A stretch of DNA of 50,863 bases from CAZIXN01 sp039180415 (GCA_039180415.1 JBCDDH010000019.1:1-50863); one strand, 5' to 3'. Counted from the first letter of the stretch, positions 17,821 to 26,785 are shown. Notes: generated by a model from the letters alone, not told the origin. Numbers and translations: made by a program.

Positions 17821-18351
17821 TCAGGCCGACGGAGCGCCCAGGAAGGTCTCGTCGTCGAGGGCCTGCACCAGCCCGAGCAGCGCGGCCGAGTAGCTGTACT
17901 GACGCAGGCCCATGCACAGGCCGGTCGCGGTGTGCGTGAAGGTCGACTTGAGCGTGCCGCCCAGCAGGCCGCGCGGGCTGCCGGCGACGGCGGAGATGTT
18001 GGCGAAGTGCAGCTCGATCACCGGCCGTTCGGTTTCTTCCAGCGCGTGGCGGACCGCCTCGCCGACGGTGGTCAGGCCCGCCGGGTTGATCAGGTAGCCG
18101 TCGACGCGTTCGGCGCTCTCGTGGAGGTATTCGAGGATGTCGCCCATGTGGTTGGAATCGAAGGTCTCGACGTCGACGCCCAGGTCTTGCCCGAGGCCGA
18201 CGACGAACGCCTGCAGGTCCTTCAGCGAGGCGATGTCGCCGTAGATTTTTTTCGAACGGCCGCCGAGGTTCGACATGTTGGGCCCGTCGATCAGGGCGAT
18301 GCGGTGGCGCCGGTCGGACTTGCGGGTCAGGGTGCAGGTCAGCGTACTCAT
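17821..18351 (-). CDS. AroQ-like (type II dehydroquinase fold) protein with altered active site
   Basis: The 176-residue product matches type II 3-dehydroquinate dehydratase in length and layout: ALIDGPNMSNLGGR, KKIYGDI, FDSNHMGDILEYLHE, YLINPAGLTTVGEAVRHAL and VIELHFANISA. The Asn of GPN, the Arg, the lid Tyr of IYG, the Asn of NP and the His of ELHFAN are kept. However, the usual NPGAxTH is NPAGLTT, so the second conserved His is Thr, the Glu of the NHEG motif is Met, and the Arg-containing segment after the last motif differs. It is the last gene of a catabolic-looking operon rather than an aro locus. A related but different dehydration or hydrolysis step is plausible. A good AAGGA ribosome-binding site precedes the ATG. 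Confidence 0.7.
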   Translation of the reverse strand: MSTLTCTLTRKSDRRHRIALIDGPNMSNLGGRSKKIYGDIASLKDLQAFVVGLGQDLGVDVETFDSNHMGDILEYLHESAERVDGYLINPAGLTTVGEAVRHALEETERPVIELHFANISAVAGSPRGLLGGTLKSTFTHTATGLCMGLRQYSYSAALLGLVQALDDETFLGAPSA

Positions 18352-18395
18352 GGTTTTCCTTGCGGTGGGCTCTGGGGAAGGTCGGGGCGGCGCGG

Positions 18396-19169
18396 TCAGG
18401 CGCGCGGCGGGCGGATCGTGCCCATGCCGCCGTCCACGACGAGCGTCGTGCCGGTGGACGAGCGGGCCTGGGGGTGGGCGAGGTAGGCGACGGCGCGGGC
18501 GACCTCGATCGGCGCGACCATCCGGCCGGTGGGTTGGCGGGACGCGAACGCGTGCCGCCGGTCGTCGGGCCGCGGGTCGCGTTCGATCAGCTCGGTCATG
18601 AAAGGCGTATCGACGGTGCCGGGGCTGACGCAGTTGACGCAGACGCCTTCGGTCACCAGGTCGGCGGCCATCGCCTGGGCCATGGCCTGCACCGCGCCCT
18701 TCGAGGCGGAGTACAGCGCCCGCTGCGGCAGGCCGTTGAGCGCGCTGCACGAAGACATGACGACCACCGACGCGGCGTCGGACTTCCGCAGCCAGGGCAG
18801 GGCCGCCCGCATCACCCGCATCTGTCCCAGCACGTTGATGTCCAGGACGCGTAGCCAGTCTTCTTCGCTGCCGTCTTCGACCGTGCCCACGAAGCTGACG
18901 GCCACGTTGTTGACCAGCACGTCGAGCCGGCCGTGCGCTTCGGCGAAACCGGCGATCGCGGCGGACACGGCGGCCTGGTCGCGGACGTCGGCGATCAGCG
19001 GCCGGCAATCCGCGGGGATGCCTTCGGCGTGCAGGTCCAGGCCGGCGACCACAGCGCCGCGTTGCCGCAGGTGTTCGGCGGTGGCTTGACCGATGCCGGA
19101 GGCGGCGCCGGTGACCACGGCGATGCGTCCGGTCAAGTCGTCGTGTGCGGCAGCTTGGGCGTGTGTCAT
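18396..19169 (-). CDS. Short-chain dehydrogenase/reductase
   Basis: This is a classical SDR of 257 residues that should oxidise or reduce an alcohol/ketone with NAD(P). The cofactor motif is TGAASGIGQAT, followed by GLDLHAE (an Asp after the second strand favours NAD), LVNNVAVS, and the catalytic Ser140, Tyr153 and Lys157 in SSCSALNGLPQRALYSASK. The C-terminal VDGGMG is also typical. It lies 21 bases after the alpha/beta hydrolase gene and 44 bases before the AroQ-like gene in the same direction, so it probably works on an intermediate of that pathway. The substrate is unknown; FabG-like reductases share these motifs. Confidence 0.86.
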   Translation of the reverse strand: MTHAQAAAHDDLTGRIAVVTGAASGIGQATAEHLRQRGAVVAGLDLHAEGIPADCRPLIADVRDQAAVSAAIAGFAEAHGRLDVLVNNVAVSFVGTVEDGSEEDWLRVLDINVLGQMRVMRAALPWLRKSDAASVVVMSSCSALNGLPQRALYSASKGAVQAMAQAMAADLVTEGVCVNCVSPGTVDTPFMTELIERDPRPDDRRHAFASRQPTGRMVAPIEVARAVAYLAHPQARSSTGTTLVVDGGMGTIRPPRA

Positions 19170-19190
19170 GGCGAGGGGAGAGGTCGAGTC

Positions 19191-20012
19191 TTACTCGGCG
19201 GCTTGCAGGTGGGACCGTAACGCGTCGGCCAGTTCGGCGGGCTTGCACAGCACCCCGGCGTGGCCGGTGCCCGGGATGTCCACGCGGTCGCAGCGCCGGC
19301 CGGCGCGGCGGACGGCCTCGGCGATGCGGTCCAGCTCGGCCGGGGGCGTGGAAAGGTCGTCCGTGAACGACACGGCCAGCGTCGGCGGCAGCCGGTCGGC
19401 TAGCGGCGCGAACCCGCGGAACTCGGCCAAGGCCCGCCACGACGCGTCGTACCCGGCGGGCGTCATCCGGCGGATCGACCGCGCGCTCAAGTCCGCCGGG
19501 GCCGCGGGCGGGTCGTCGCCGAACCACCGCGCCAGCGTCGGGGGGATCACCCGCTCGAGCGTGCCGTCGCTTTGGGCCCGGGCTCGTTCGGCGAACACCG
19601 GCCGGCCCTCGGCGGGCGTCGCGATCATCGCCAGCGACGCGACCCGGCCCGCCGGCGTCCGCGCCGCCGCTTCGGCCGCCACCGCGCCGCCCATCGAGCT
19701 GCCGACCAGGTGCAGCCGGTCCGCGTCGATCCGCCGGATGGCGGCCACGGCGTCGTCGACCCACGCCCCGAACCCGTCGGGCGGTTGATCGGCCGCCCCG
19801 CCGTGGCCCCGCTGGTCGTACGCGTGCCAGCACACGTCGGGCCCCATCGCGTCGGCCACCGCCGCGAACGAGTCGGCGTCCAGTCCGAGCATGTGCAGCC
19901 CCAGCACTTGGCACGACGTCGACGGCGAGCCGGTCCGCACCCAACGCGTCCGCAGCGGCACCGGAGCGCCGCCGGTCAACTCAATCTTCTGCTCGTCGAT
20001 CATCGCGGTCAT
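19191..20012 (-). CDS. Alpha/beta hydrolase
   Basis: The 273-residue protein has the nucleophile elbow GSSMG with Ser106, an oxyanion-region HMLGLDADS, YDQRGHGGA, and the catalytic His251 in GTGHAG. It resembles enol-lactone hydrolases and esterases of aromatic catabolism, though that specificity is only suggestive. The ATG at 20012 overlaps the TGA of the CoA-transferase gene by four bases (ATGA), which fixes this start against longer readings and suggests translational coupling. Operon position implies hydrolysis of an ester, lactone or beta-diketone in the same pathway. Confidence 0.83.
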   Translation of the reverse strand: MTAMIDEQKIELTGGAPVPLRTRWVRTGSPSTSCQVLGLHMLGLDADSFAAVADAMGPDVCWHAYDQRGHGGAADQPPDGFGAWVDDAVAAIRRIDADRLHLVGSSMGGAVAAEAAARTPAGRVASLAMIATPAEGRPVFAERARAQSDGTLERVIPPTLARWFGDDPPAAPADLSARSIRRMTPAGYDASWRALAEFRGFAPLADRLPPTLAVSFTDDLSTPPAELDRIAEAVRRAGRRCDRVDIPGTGHAGVLCKPAELADALRSHLQAAE

Positions 20013-21271
20013 CCGTGCGCCTCCGTCGAGGCTTCGGCTTCGGGCGACCGGACGGCTCCGCTCTCGATCAGCTCGGCCAGTTCCGCATTCGACGCGCCCA
20101 GCCACTCGTCCAATACCTCAGCGAGGTCGCCGTTGAGCGTCGGCGGTCGGCGGTCGTCTGGGCGCTCGGCGCCGTGGAAATGGATCGGGTTGCCGACCAG
20201 TTCGATCGGTTCGCCTTCGGGGCTTTCGACGGGGCGGATCATGTCGCGCTGCGCGTTCCGCGCGTCGGCCAACGCCTCGGGCACGTCCTTGATCATCGCG
20301 GCGGGCACGCCCGCTTCGACCAGCCGATCGACCCAAACCTCGGCATCGCGGCGGGCGAACGCGGCGTTGAGCCGGTCCCACAGCGCTTCGCGGTGCGTGT
20401 GGCGGGACCGGCCGTCGGCGAAGCGCGCGTCGTCGGCCAGGCCCGGTTCGTCCAAGACGTCGCACATCGCCCGCCACATCTTCTCGGTGTTGGCGGTGAC
20501 CACGAACTCCCGGCCGTCGGCCCCGGCGAACGAGCGGTAGGTCGGGATCGAGTCGTGGGCGGCGCCCTGGCGCGGCGGCGTGACCCCGGCGATCAGCGCG
20601 TACGCGCTCTGGTAGGAGAGCATCGCCAGCTGGCAGTCGAGCATGCCCACGTCGATCCACCGGCCGCGCCCCGTCCGCTCGCGGTCGGCCAGGGCGGCGT
20701 TGATCGCGATCGCGGCGTACAACCCAGCCACCGTGTCGCCCGCGGGGATGCCCAGCCGCGCCGCCGGCCGGCCCGGCTCGCCCGTCAGACTCATTACCCC
20801 CGACAAGGCCTGGACGATCATGTCGTACGCCGGCCGGTCGCGCCGCGGCCCGTCGAGCCCGAACCCCGTGATCGACGCCCACACCAGCCGGGGGTGCGCC
20901 GCCCGCGTCGCCTCGATGTCCAACCCCAGCCGACCCAGCACGCCCGGCCGGTAGTTCTCCACCACCACGTCCGCCTCGGCGATCAGCCGACGCAACAGTT
21001 CCAGCCCTTCGGGCCGTTTGAGGTTCACGGCGATCGAACGCTTGTTGCGGTTGGTCGCCCAAAAGTACGCGCTGTCGGGCCCGACGAAGTGCGGCGGGAT
21101 GTGTCGGCTGCTGTCCCCCGCGGGCGCTTCGACCTTCACCACGTCGGCCCCCAGGTCGCCCAGCACCTGCGTGCAGAACGGACCGGAGAGAAACGTCGTC
21201 AGGTCCACCACGCGGTAGCCGGCCAGCGGTTGGGCGGGCGACGCGGCGTCGGGTTCAGAGCGGGCGTCCAT
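20009..21271 (-). CDS. CaiB/BaiF family (class III) CoA-transferase
   Basis: The 420-residue protein transfers CoA between carboxylates. It shows the family N-terminus LAGYRVVDLTTFLSGPFCTQVLGDLGADVVKVE, NKRSIAVNLKRPEGLELL, VVVENYRPGVLGRLG, GFGLDGPRRDRPAYD with the catalytic Asp150, and AGDTVAGLYAAIAI. Its length fits the family. It sits directly downstream of the TRAP transporter genes (28 bases) and upstream of the hydrolase, so it probably activates the imported acid or an intermediate to its CoA thioester. Donor and acceptor are unknown. Formyl-, succinyl- and carnitine-type members share the same motifs. Confidence 0.88.
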   Translation of the reverse strand: MDARSEPDAASPAQPLAGYRVVDLTTFLSGPFCTQVLGDLGADVVKVEAPAGDSSRHIPPHFVGPDSAYFWATNRNKRSIAVNLKRPEGLELLRRLIAEADVVVENYRPGVLGRLGLDIEATRAAHPRLVWASITGFGLDGPRRDRPAYDMIVQALSGVMSLTGEPGRPAARLGIPAGDTVAGLYAAIAINAALADRERTGRGRWIDVGMLDCQLAMLSYQSAYALIAGVTPPRQGAAHDSIPTYRSFAGADGREFVVTANTEKMWRAMCDVLDEPGLADDARFADGRSRHTHREALWDRLNAAFARRDAEVWVDRLVEAGVPAAMIKDVPEALADARNAQRDMIRPVESPEGEPIELVGNPIHFHGAERPDDRRPPTLNGDLAEVLDEWLGASNAELAELIESGAVRSPEAEASTEAHG

Positions 21272-21299
21272 AGCGGGTTCTCGACGGGGCTAGGTGGGG

Positions 21300-22703
21300 T
21301 TACGGGCCGTACTGCATCGCCGGCAGCCAGAGCGCCAGCCGCGGGAAACACAACAGCACCACCAGCGCGATCAACTGCAACACAACGAACGGCACCGCCC
21401 CGCGGTACACGTCCCCGATCGTCACCCCCGGCGGGGCCACGCCCTTGACGTAAAACAGCGCGAACCCCACCGGCGGCGTGAGGAACGAGGTCTGCAAAGT
21501 CATCGCGAACAGCATGCAGAACCACACCAACGCCGGCCGCGACGTCGGGTCCATCCCCGTGCCCTCGACGCCGGGCAGGTCCATCTGCAGGATCACCGCC
21601 CCGACGATGGGTAGCACGATCAGCGTGATCTCGATCCACTCCAGGAAGAAGCCCAGCAGGAACACGACCAGCAGCACGGCCACGATCTTCACCGTGTCGC
21701 CCGCGTCCCAGTCCCGCAGCACGCCGGCCACCAGCTCGTCGCCGCCCAGCAGCCGCAGCACCAGAGAGAAGCACGTCGCGCCGATGAAGATCGCGAACAA
21801 AAAGCCCATCGTGTTGAGCGTGCCCTCCAGCGATTCGCGCAGCACAGTGAGGTTCATCCGCCCGTTGAGCGCCGCCAACAGCAACGCCCCGCCGGCCCCC
21901 AGCCCGCTCGCCTCGGTCGGCGTCGCCACGCCGTAGAAGATCGAGCCCAGCACCAGGAAAATCAGCAGCAGCGTCGGCACGATGGCCATCACCAGCGCCC
22001 CGAGCGTGGGCCGGGGCTCGTCGTCGTCCTCGGCGGCTTCCGCCTTGGGCACCAGCGACGGCCGGAACACGGCGCAGCCCACGATGAACGCCGCGTACAA
22101 GCCCGCCAACCCCAGCCCCGGCACCACCGCCGCCAGGAACAAGTCGCCCACCGATAGGGCCAGCTTGTCGGCCATGATGATCAGCATGATGCTCGGCGGG
22201 ATCAGGATGCCCAGCGTCCCCGCGCCGCACACCGTGCCCACCGCCAGCCGCTTGTCGTAACCCGCCTTGAGCATCACCGGCAGGGTCACCATCCCCAGCA
22301 GCACCACGCTGGCCCCGATGATCCCCGTCGACGCCGCCAGCAACACCCCGATCAGCGTGACGCTCAGCCCCAGCCCGCCCGGGAACCGCCGGCTGGCGTG
22401 GCCCAGCGAGTGCATCAGCCGCTCGGCCAGCCCCGACTTGTCCAGGAAGCTGCCCATCAGGATGAACATCGGCAGGGCCACCAGCACCCAGTTGCCCATC
22501 AGCCCGTACACCCGGTCGACCACCAGCGAGAACACCTGGAAGTCCAAGCCCGACGCCGTCCCCAGCGCCGAATCACTCATCACCGCTACCGCCGTCGTCA
22601 GCACCGCCGCCCCGCCCAGCGCGAAGCCCACCGGCACGCCCAGGAACAGCGCCCCCAAAAACAGCCCCGCCAACAGCAGCAGCAGCACGCCCTCAATCCC
22701 CAT
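21300..22703 (-). CDS. TRAP transporter large permease (DctM type)
   Basis: This 467-residue membrane protein is the sodium-coupled permease of a TRAP transporter. It has the typical pattern of about 12 hydrophobic segments and the family signatures GVPVGFALGGAA, LVALPMFILMGSFLDKSGLAERL, GVLLAASTGIIGASVVLLGMVTLP, GTLGILIPPSIMLIIM and FLLGFFLEWIEITLIVLPI. A hydrophilic loop near residue 230 (EAAEDDDE) is longer than usual. Its ATG lies inside the end of the small permease gene, overlapping by 11 bases. It works with the DctQ and DctP proteins encoded next to it. Confidence 0.9.
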   Translation of the reverse strand: MGIEGVLLLLLAGLFLGALFLGVPVGFALGGAAVLTTAVAVMSDSALGTASGLDFQVFSLVVDRVYGLMGNWVLVALPMFILMGSFLDKSGLAERLMHSLGHASRRFPGGLGLSVTLIGVLLAASTGIIGASVVLLGMVTLPVMLKAGYDKRLAVGTVCGAGTLGILIPPSIMLIIMADKLALSVGDLFLAAVVPGLGLAGLYAAFIVGCAVFRPSLVPKAEAAEDDDEPRPTLGALVMAIVPTLLLIFLVLGSIFYGVATPTEASGLGAGGALLLAALNGRMNLTVLRESLEGTLNTMGFLFAIFIGATCFSLVLRLLGGDELVAGVLRDWDAGDTVKIVAVLLVVFLLGFFLEWIEITLIVLPIVGAVILQMDLPGVEGTGMDPTSRPALVWFCMLFAMTLQTSFLTPPVGFALFYVKGVAPPGVTIGDVYRGAVPFVVLQLIALVVLLCFPRLALWLPAMQYGP

Positions 22704-23211
22704 AGACCGGCCCCTCCTGATCCAGGATCTCCGGCCGGGCCCACACCAACGCCACCCGCGCCGCCGCCGCCGCCAGCAGCCGCACGCTGGAGATCGGGAT
22801 GAACGCCTTGACCACCCACCGCCCCGGCAGGCCGCCGGGGTCCGGGCTGCCCTCGCGGATCGCGAACGACTCCTGCGTGAAGTCCCACCCGTGGATCAGC
22901 ACCACCACGTACAGCGGCACCAGCATCAGCACGACCCACGCCGTCTCGACGCACTGCTTGGCCCACCGCGGCAGCCGGCCGTGCAGCAGGTCCACGCGGA
23001 TGTGCCCCCGTCGGGTCATCGTGTACGCCACGGCCAGCATCGACGAGCTGCCGTACAGGTACCACTGCACCTCTTCCATCCAGCTGATGTGCCGGTGCGC
23101 GGCGTTGAGCGACACCTGCAACACGATCGCCACCATCAGCGCCAGCAGGATCCACGCGCTGGCCTGCCCGGTGAGCCGGACGATCCGGTTGGCCATTTCG
23201 ATCCACTTCAC
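22693..23211 (-). CDS. TRAP transporter small permease (DctQ type)
   Basis: This 172-residue protein has four predicted transmembrane helices and the DctQ signatures VLQVSLNAAHRHISWMEEVQW and MLAVAYTMTRRGHIRVDLL. It starts with GTG at 23211, supported by AAGGG about seven bases upstream. It forms the membrane complex with the large permease encoded immediately downstream. The periplasmic loop near IHGWDFTQESFAIREGSPDPGG is characteristic of subunits paired with TakP-type binding proteins. Confidence 0.87.
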   Translation of the reverse strand: MKWIEMANRIVRLTGQASAWILLALMVAIVLQVSLNAAHRHISWMEEVQWYLYGSSSMLAVAYTMTRRGHIRVDLLHGRLPRWAKQCVETAWVVLMLVPLYVVVLIHGWDFTQESFAIREGSPDPGGLPGRWVVKAFIPISSVRLLAAAAARVALVWARPEILDQEGPVYGD

Positions 23212-23256
23212 GTGCGATCCCTTCGAAGCCGACGAACGAACGTCAAGCGGCCCATC

Positions 23257-24342
23257 TCAATCCAAGTGGGCCTTGGAACTCCACCGGCCGTACTCCGCCC
23301 GGAACGCCGACAGGTCGTCCCACACCTTCTTGAAAAACGCGTCCTGTTCGCTGCGCTCGGCCACGACCTGCGCCCACGCCTGCCGGTAGGCCTCGAGCAT
23401 CGCGGGCGACCACGTCTCTTGCGACACGCCCCGTTCCTCGTTGCGCAGCATCGCCGCGCCCTGCGAGCCCTCGCCCACCGCGATGCTCTTGACGATGTTC
23501 GCCCGCGCGGCGTTCTCGATCATCGCCTGTTGGCTCGGGGCCAACGAGTCCCACACCTCGCGGTTGATCAGCAGCTCGTAGGTCGTTGCCTGCTGGTGCC
23601 AGCCGGGGAAGTAGTTGTACTTCGCGATCTTGTAGAACCCGAAGCTCTCGTCGGCGCTGGGCATCGCGAACTCGGTCGCGTCGATCACGCCCTTCTCCAA
23701 CGCCGGGTAGATCTCCGCGGGCGGCAGCAGGCGGACGGCCACGCCGAACTTGGCCATCACCTCCCCGCCGAGCCCGAAGAACCGCATCTTCAAACCGCTC
23801 AGGTCCTCGGGCGATTCGATCTTCTGGGTGAACCACCCGCTGGTCTCCGGCGGGGTGATCGCGCAGACCAGGACCTTGACGTCGAAGCCGGCGCGGTCGT
23901 ACATCTCCTGGTAGAGCGCTAGCCCGTTGCCGTGATAGAACCACGAGAGGTACTCGACCGGGTCCGGGCCGAAGGGCACGGCGCTGAACAGCGGCGCGGC
24001 GGGCATCTTGCCCATCCAGAAGCCCGACGAGGAGTAGCCCGCGTCGACCTTGCCCGAGGCCACGGCGTCGAGCACCCCGGTCGCGCCAACGAGCTTGTCG
24101 GGGTCGAACACCTTGAGCTTCAGGCCGCCGTTGGACATCGCTTCGACGCTCTCGCTGAGCCAGACGATCGACTCGCCGAAGATCGGCGTGGTGGTGTTCT
24201 GCAGCGACACGAGGCGGAGCGTGCGGTCGCGGACCGCCGCCGATTCGCTTTCTGACGACGACGCGGGGGAGCAGCCCGTCGGGCCGCCGAAGCACAACGC
24301 CGAGAGCGTGAGGATCATCAGCCAATGGGAGACCGGGTTCAT
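23257..24342 (-). CDS. TRAP transporter substrate-binding protein, DctP/TakP type
   Basis: This 361-residue periplasmic solute receptor is probably a lipoprotein, with a signal segment and Cys24 in GPTGCSPASSSES, although the Pro at -3 is unusual for a lipobox. The binding-domain motifs GYSSSGFWMGK, LKMRFFGLGGEVMAKFGVAV (conserved substrate Arg), LPPAEIYPALEKGVIDATEF and GFYKIAKYNYFPGWHQQ closely follow the TakP subgroup, whose characterised members bind 2-oxo acids and other monocarboxylates. The ligand is therefore probably a small carboxylate, but this is inference. The gene opens the transporter triplet and follows the regulator gene after 72 bases. Confidence 0.88.
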   Translation of the reverse strand: MNPVSHWLMILTLSALCFGGPTGCSPASSSESESAAVRDRTLRLVSLQNTTTPIFGESIVWLSESVEAMSNGGLKLKVFDPDKLVGATGVLDAVASGKVDAGYSSSGFWMGKMPAAPLFSAVPFGPDPVEYLSWFYHGNGLALYQEMYDRAGFDVKVLVCAITPPETSGWFTQKIESPEDLSGLKMRFFGLGGEVMAKFGVAVRLLPPAEIYPALEKGVIDATEFAMPSADESFGFYKIAKYNYFPGWHQQATTYELLINREVWDSLAPSQQAMIENAARANIVKSIAVGEGSQGAAMLRNEERGVSQETWSPAMLEAYRQAWAQVVAERSEQDAFFKKVWDDLSAFRAEYGRWSSKAHLD

Positions 24343-24414
24343 GGAGCGTTTCCGAAAGAAGGATGACCGGGGCGAAGAACAGAAAGGTTCATGGCAACAC
24401 GGTGGCCGGGGCGG

Positions 24415-25209
24415 TCAGCCGGGCGCTCCGAGCTGATGGGACAGGCGGGCGGCGTGCTCGGCGATGCGTCGGGCGATCTTGGCGGCGTCGCGGTCGGCCA
24501 GGCGCTGCCGCGGCGAGGTCAGGCACAACGAGCCGACGACGCCGTCGGGGCCGAACACCGGCGCGGCGATGCCGCGGGCGTCGGGGAGTTTTTGGCCGTG
24601 GCTGATCGCGAAGCCCTGTTCGCGAACGGTTTCGAGGTCTTGCTTGAGCGTGCGGCGGCCGGGGAGCCGTTCGCCGCGGGCCGGGGACGGGCCCTCCGCC
24701 GCGTAGGCCCGGGCGAAGTCCGCCTCGGACAGGTGCGCCAGGATCGCCCGCCCCGACGCGCCCCATACCAGCGACGCCGGGCGGTGCATCTCGATGTGGT
24801 ACATCAACTTCTTCTGGCCGTCGGCGCGGACTTCGAAGCTCATCGCCGCCAGGTGCGGGAGGTGCAGGCCGAACAGGATCGTTTCGTCGAACTCCTCGGC
24901 CGCTTCTTGGGCGACGTCTCGGGCCAGCGCGACCGGGCCCAGCTGTGAGGCGACCCGGGCCGCGACGCGGTGCAGTTCCGGCCCGACGCCGTAGGCCTGC
25001 CGGTCCTCGAGGTAGCGCAGGTACCCCTCGCCGCGGAGGGTGTTGAGCAGCCGGTGCGTCGTCGAGGGCGACATCGCCAGGCTCCGCGCCAGCGCCCGAA
25101 CCGTCACGGGCCCGTCGGCATCGACCACGGCTTCGAGCACGCGCAGCAGCCGTGCGGCCGAGCCCGTGGCCCGCGGAGCCTCTCGCGTCATGGTGTCGGC
25201 CTTGCTCAC
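24415..25209 (-). CDS. IclR family transcriptional regulator
   Basis: The 264-residue regulator has the N-terminal winged helix (RLLRVLEAVVDADGPVTVRA, SMSPSTTHRLL-type recognition region, LRGEGYLRY) and a C-terminal IclR effector domain (HIEMHRPASLVWGASGRAIL, GFAISHGQKLPDARGIAAPVF). The GTG at 25209 overlaps the thiolase TGA as GTGA and is preferred; an ATG lies at 25191 and a TTG at 25239. Being embedded in the operon, it probably controls the operon through the GTTCC/GGAAC array at 26826-26867, sensing the imported acid or a CoA-pathway intermediate. Whether it represses or activates cannot be read. Confidence 0.86.
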   Translation of the reverse strand: MSKADTMTREAPRATGSAARLLRVLEAVVDADGPVTVRALARSLAMSPSTTHRLLNTLRGEGYLRYLEDRQAYGVGPELHRVAARVASQLGPVALARDVAQEAAEEFDETILFGLHLPHLAAMSFEVRADGQKKLMYHIEMHRPASLVWGASGRAILAHLSEADFARAYAAEGPSPARGERLPGRRTLKQDLETVREQGFAISHGQKLPDARGIAAPVFGPDGVVGSLCLTSPRQRLADRDAAKIARRIAEHAARLSHQLGAPG

Positions 25210-26351
25210 GACGTCGCCTCGTACAGATGGATCGTGCAAGCCCCGTGGTCCATCCCCGCGATGCCGCCGCCGGTCACGTGCGTCAACGCCGTGCGTGCCC
25301 CCTCCACCTGCCGCCGCCCCGCCCGGCCGGTCAGCTGTTCAAAAACTTCCACCGCCTGCGCCACGCCCGACGCGCCGACCGGGTGCCCTTTGGACAGCAG
25401 GCCGCCGCTGGGGTTCACCACCACCGACCCGCCGTAGCTCGATCGCCCGTCGCGCAAGAACGCCCCGGCGTCGCCCCGCTCGCACAGCCCCAGCGCTTCG
25501 TAGTACACCAGCTCGGCGATCGTGAACGCGTCGTGCAGCTCGACCACGTCCAGGTCGCCGGGGCCGATGCCCGACGCTTCGTAGGCGTCGCGGGCGGAGT
25601 GCTCGGTGATCTCGGGACGCAGCATGTCGCGGAACCCCGCCGTCGCTTGGCCCGAATGCAGGACCGACGCGGCGATCCGGACGCCCGCCCCGCCCCGCCG
25701 CCGATGGAACGCTTCCGACGCGAGCAGCACCGCCCCCGCGCCGTCGCCGGTCGGGCAGCACTGGAACAGCGTTAATGGGTCGGCGATCATCCGCGACGCC
25801 AAGACCGCCTCGGGCGTCACCGGCTCGCGGAACTGCGCGTGGGGGTTCGCCACGGCGTGGGCCCGGGCCTTGACGCTCACCGCCGCCAGCAGCTCCGGGC
25901 TTTCCTGGCGTTCGTAGAGGAACCGCCGGGCCCGCATCGCGTACAGCGCCGGCATCACCATGCCCGCCCGCACTTCCGGGTCTTCCTCCACCAGCGGCAG
26001 CGTCCCCTTGCCGAACTGCGTCAGCTTGTCGACGCCGATGACCAGCACGACCTCGGACCGGCCGGCCTCGATGTCGTTGACCGCCAGGTGCAGCGCGGTC
26101 GCTCCGCCCGAACAGGCGTTGTCCACGTTGACCATCGGGATCGTGCCCAGCCCCACACCCTTGCCGATCCGCTGCGCGGCGAGCATCCCGCCGAAGGCGT
26201 GGCCGCAGTACACCCGCTGGACCTCCGGCGCCGCCACGCCCGCCGAACTCAGCGCCGCCCGCACCGCCGGCACCGCCAGCCCCGGGTAGCTGGCCTCGGG
26301 GTGCTTGCCCATGCGGATCATCCCGCCGCCGATCAGGACCGCCCGGCTCAT
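25206..26351 (-). CDS. Thiolase family acyltransferase (SCP2/nonclassical type)
   Basis: The 381-residue protein has the active-site Cys80 in NVDNACSGGATAL, the VVELHDAFT motif, and the C-terminal GHPVGASG with His323. The missing classical CxG motif at the end and the linked DUF35 gene point to the nonclassical SCP2-like thiolases, which are often paired with an OB-fold partner. It should cleave or form a carbon-carbon bond in a beta-ketoacyl-CoA. Its ATG overlaps the DUF35 stop as ATGA, so the two products are probably made together and may form a complex. The chain length and type of substrate are unknown. Confidence 0.86.
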   Translation of the reverse strand: MSRAVLIGGGMIRMGKHPEASYPGLAVPAVRAALSSAGVAAPEVQRVYCGHAFGGMLAAQRIGKGVGLGTIPMVNVDNACSGGATALHLAVNDIEAGRSEVVLVIGVDKLTQFGKGTLPLVEEDPEVRAGMVMPALYAMRARRFLYERQESPELLAAVSVKARAHAVANPHAQFREPVTPEAVLASRMIADPLTLFQCCPTGDGAGAVLLASEAFHRRRGGAGVRIAASVLHSGQATAGFRDMLRPEITEHSARDAYEASGIGPGDLDVVELHDAFTIAELVYYEALGLCERGDAGAFLRDGRSSYGGSVVVNPSGGLLSKGHPVGASGVAQAVEVFEQLTGRAGRRQVEGARTALTHVTGGGIAGMDHGACTIHLYEATS

Positions 26352-26785
26352 TCGTCAGCCCCCGTTGCGTCCGAGCCCTCGGCCGTCGGCTCCACCCACC
26401 ACCGCTCGCCTTCGCGGGCCAGACGGACCGGCAAGTCGCAACGCAGCCGCGCCGGATCGGCGGTTTCGACCGTCGCCAGAACGCGCAACCCTTCCGGGAA
26501 ATCCACGTAGCCCAATACGTAAGGCACCGGCCGGCTCGACGAGACGTGGACCGTCGTGAACGAATACAGCTTGCCCTCGGGGCCCACTTCCACCGGTTCC
26601 GCCCCGGCTGCGTCCAACCCGTTGAGCGGGAACGCCCACGCGCCCGAGCCCGACCACCGGCCCGCCCTGAGTCGGACTTCGCCGTTGTGTTCGACCACGC
26701 AAGGCTCGGACGCCGATGCCAAGTCCGACACCGGTACCAGCGGCTGCGGGTCGTCGCCGTCCTGGGTCTCCGCCGTGTGCGCCAT
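26348..26785 (-). CDS. DUF35-type OB-fold protein without zinc-ribbon cysteines
   Basis: The 145-residue protein matches the acyl-CoA-associated OB-fold family: a short N-terminal segment, then GKLYSFTTVHVSSSRPVPYVLGYVDFPEGLRVLATVE, which is the OB core. Members normally carry a rubredoxin-like ribbon with two CxxC pairs before the OB fold. Here that position reads RWSGSGAWAFPLNGLDAAGAE, without cysteines, so zinc binding looks lost. It is the first gene of the ten-gene operon and is coupled to the thiolase gene by a four-base overlap, consistent with its being the thiolase partner subunit. Residue-level certainty is moderate because the family is diverse. Confidence 0.75.
   Translation of the reverse strand: MAHTAETQDGDDPQPLVPVSDLASASEPCVVEHNGEVRLRAGRWSGSGAWAFPLNGLDAAGAEPVEVGPEGKLYSFTTVHVSSSRPVPYVLGYVDFPEGLRVLATVETADPARLRCDLPVRLAREGERWWVEPTAEGSDATGADE

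Noticed and set aside
22701..22710. CATAGACCGG near the dctM start, similar to half of the KAP-flanking repeat
   Set aside because: Only one arm matches and the partner arm is missing, so it is most likely chance within coding sequence.
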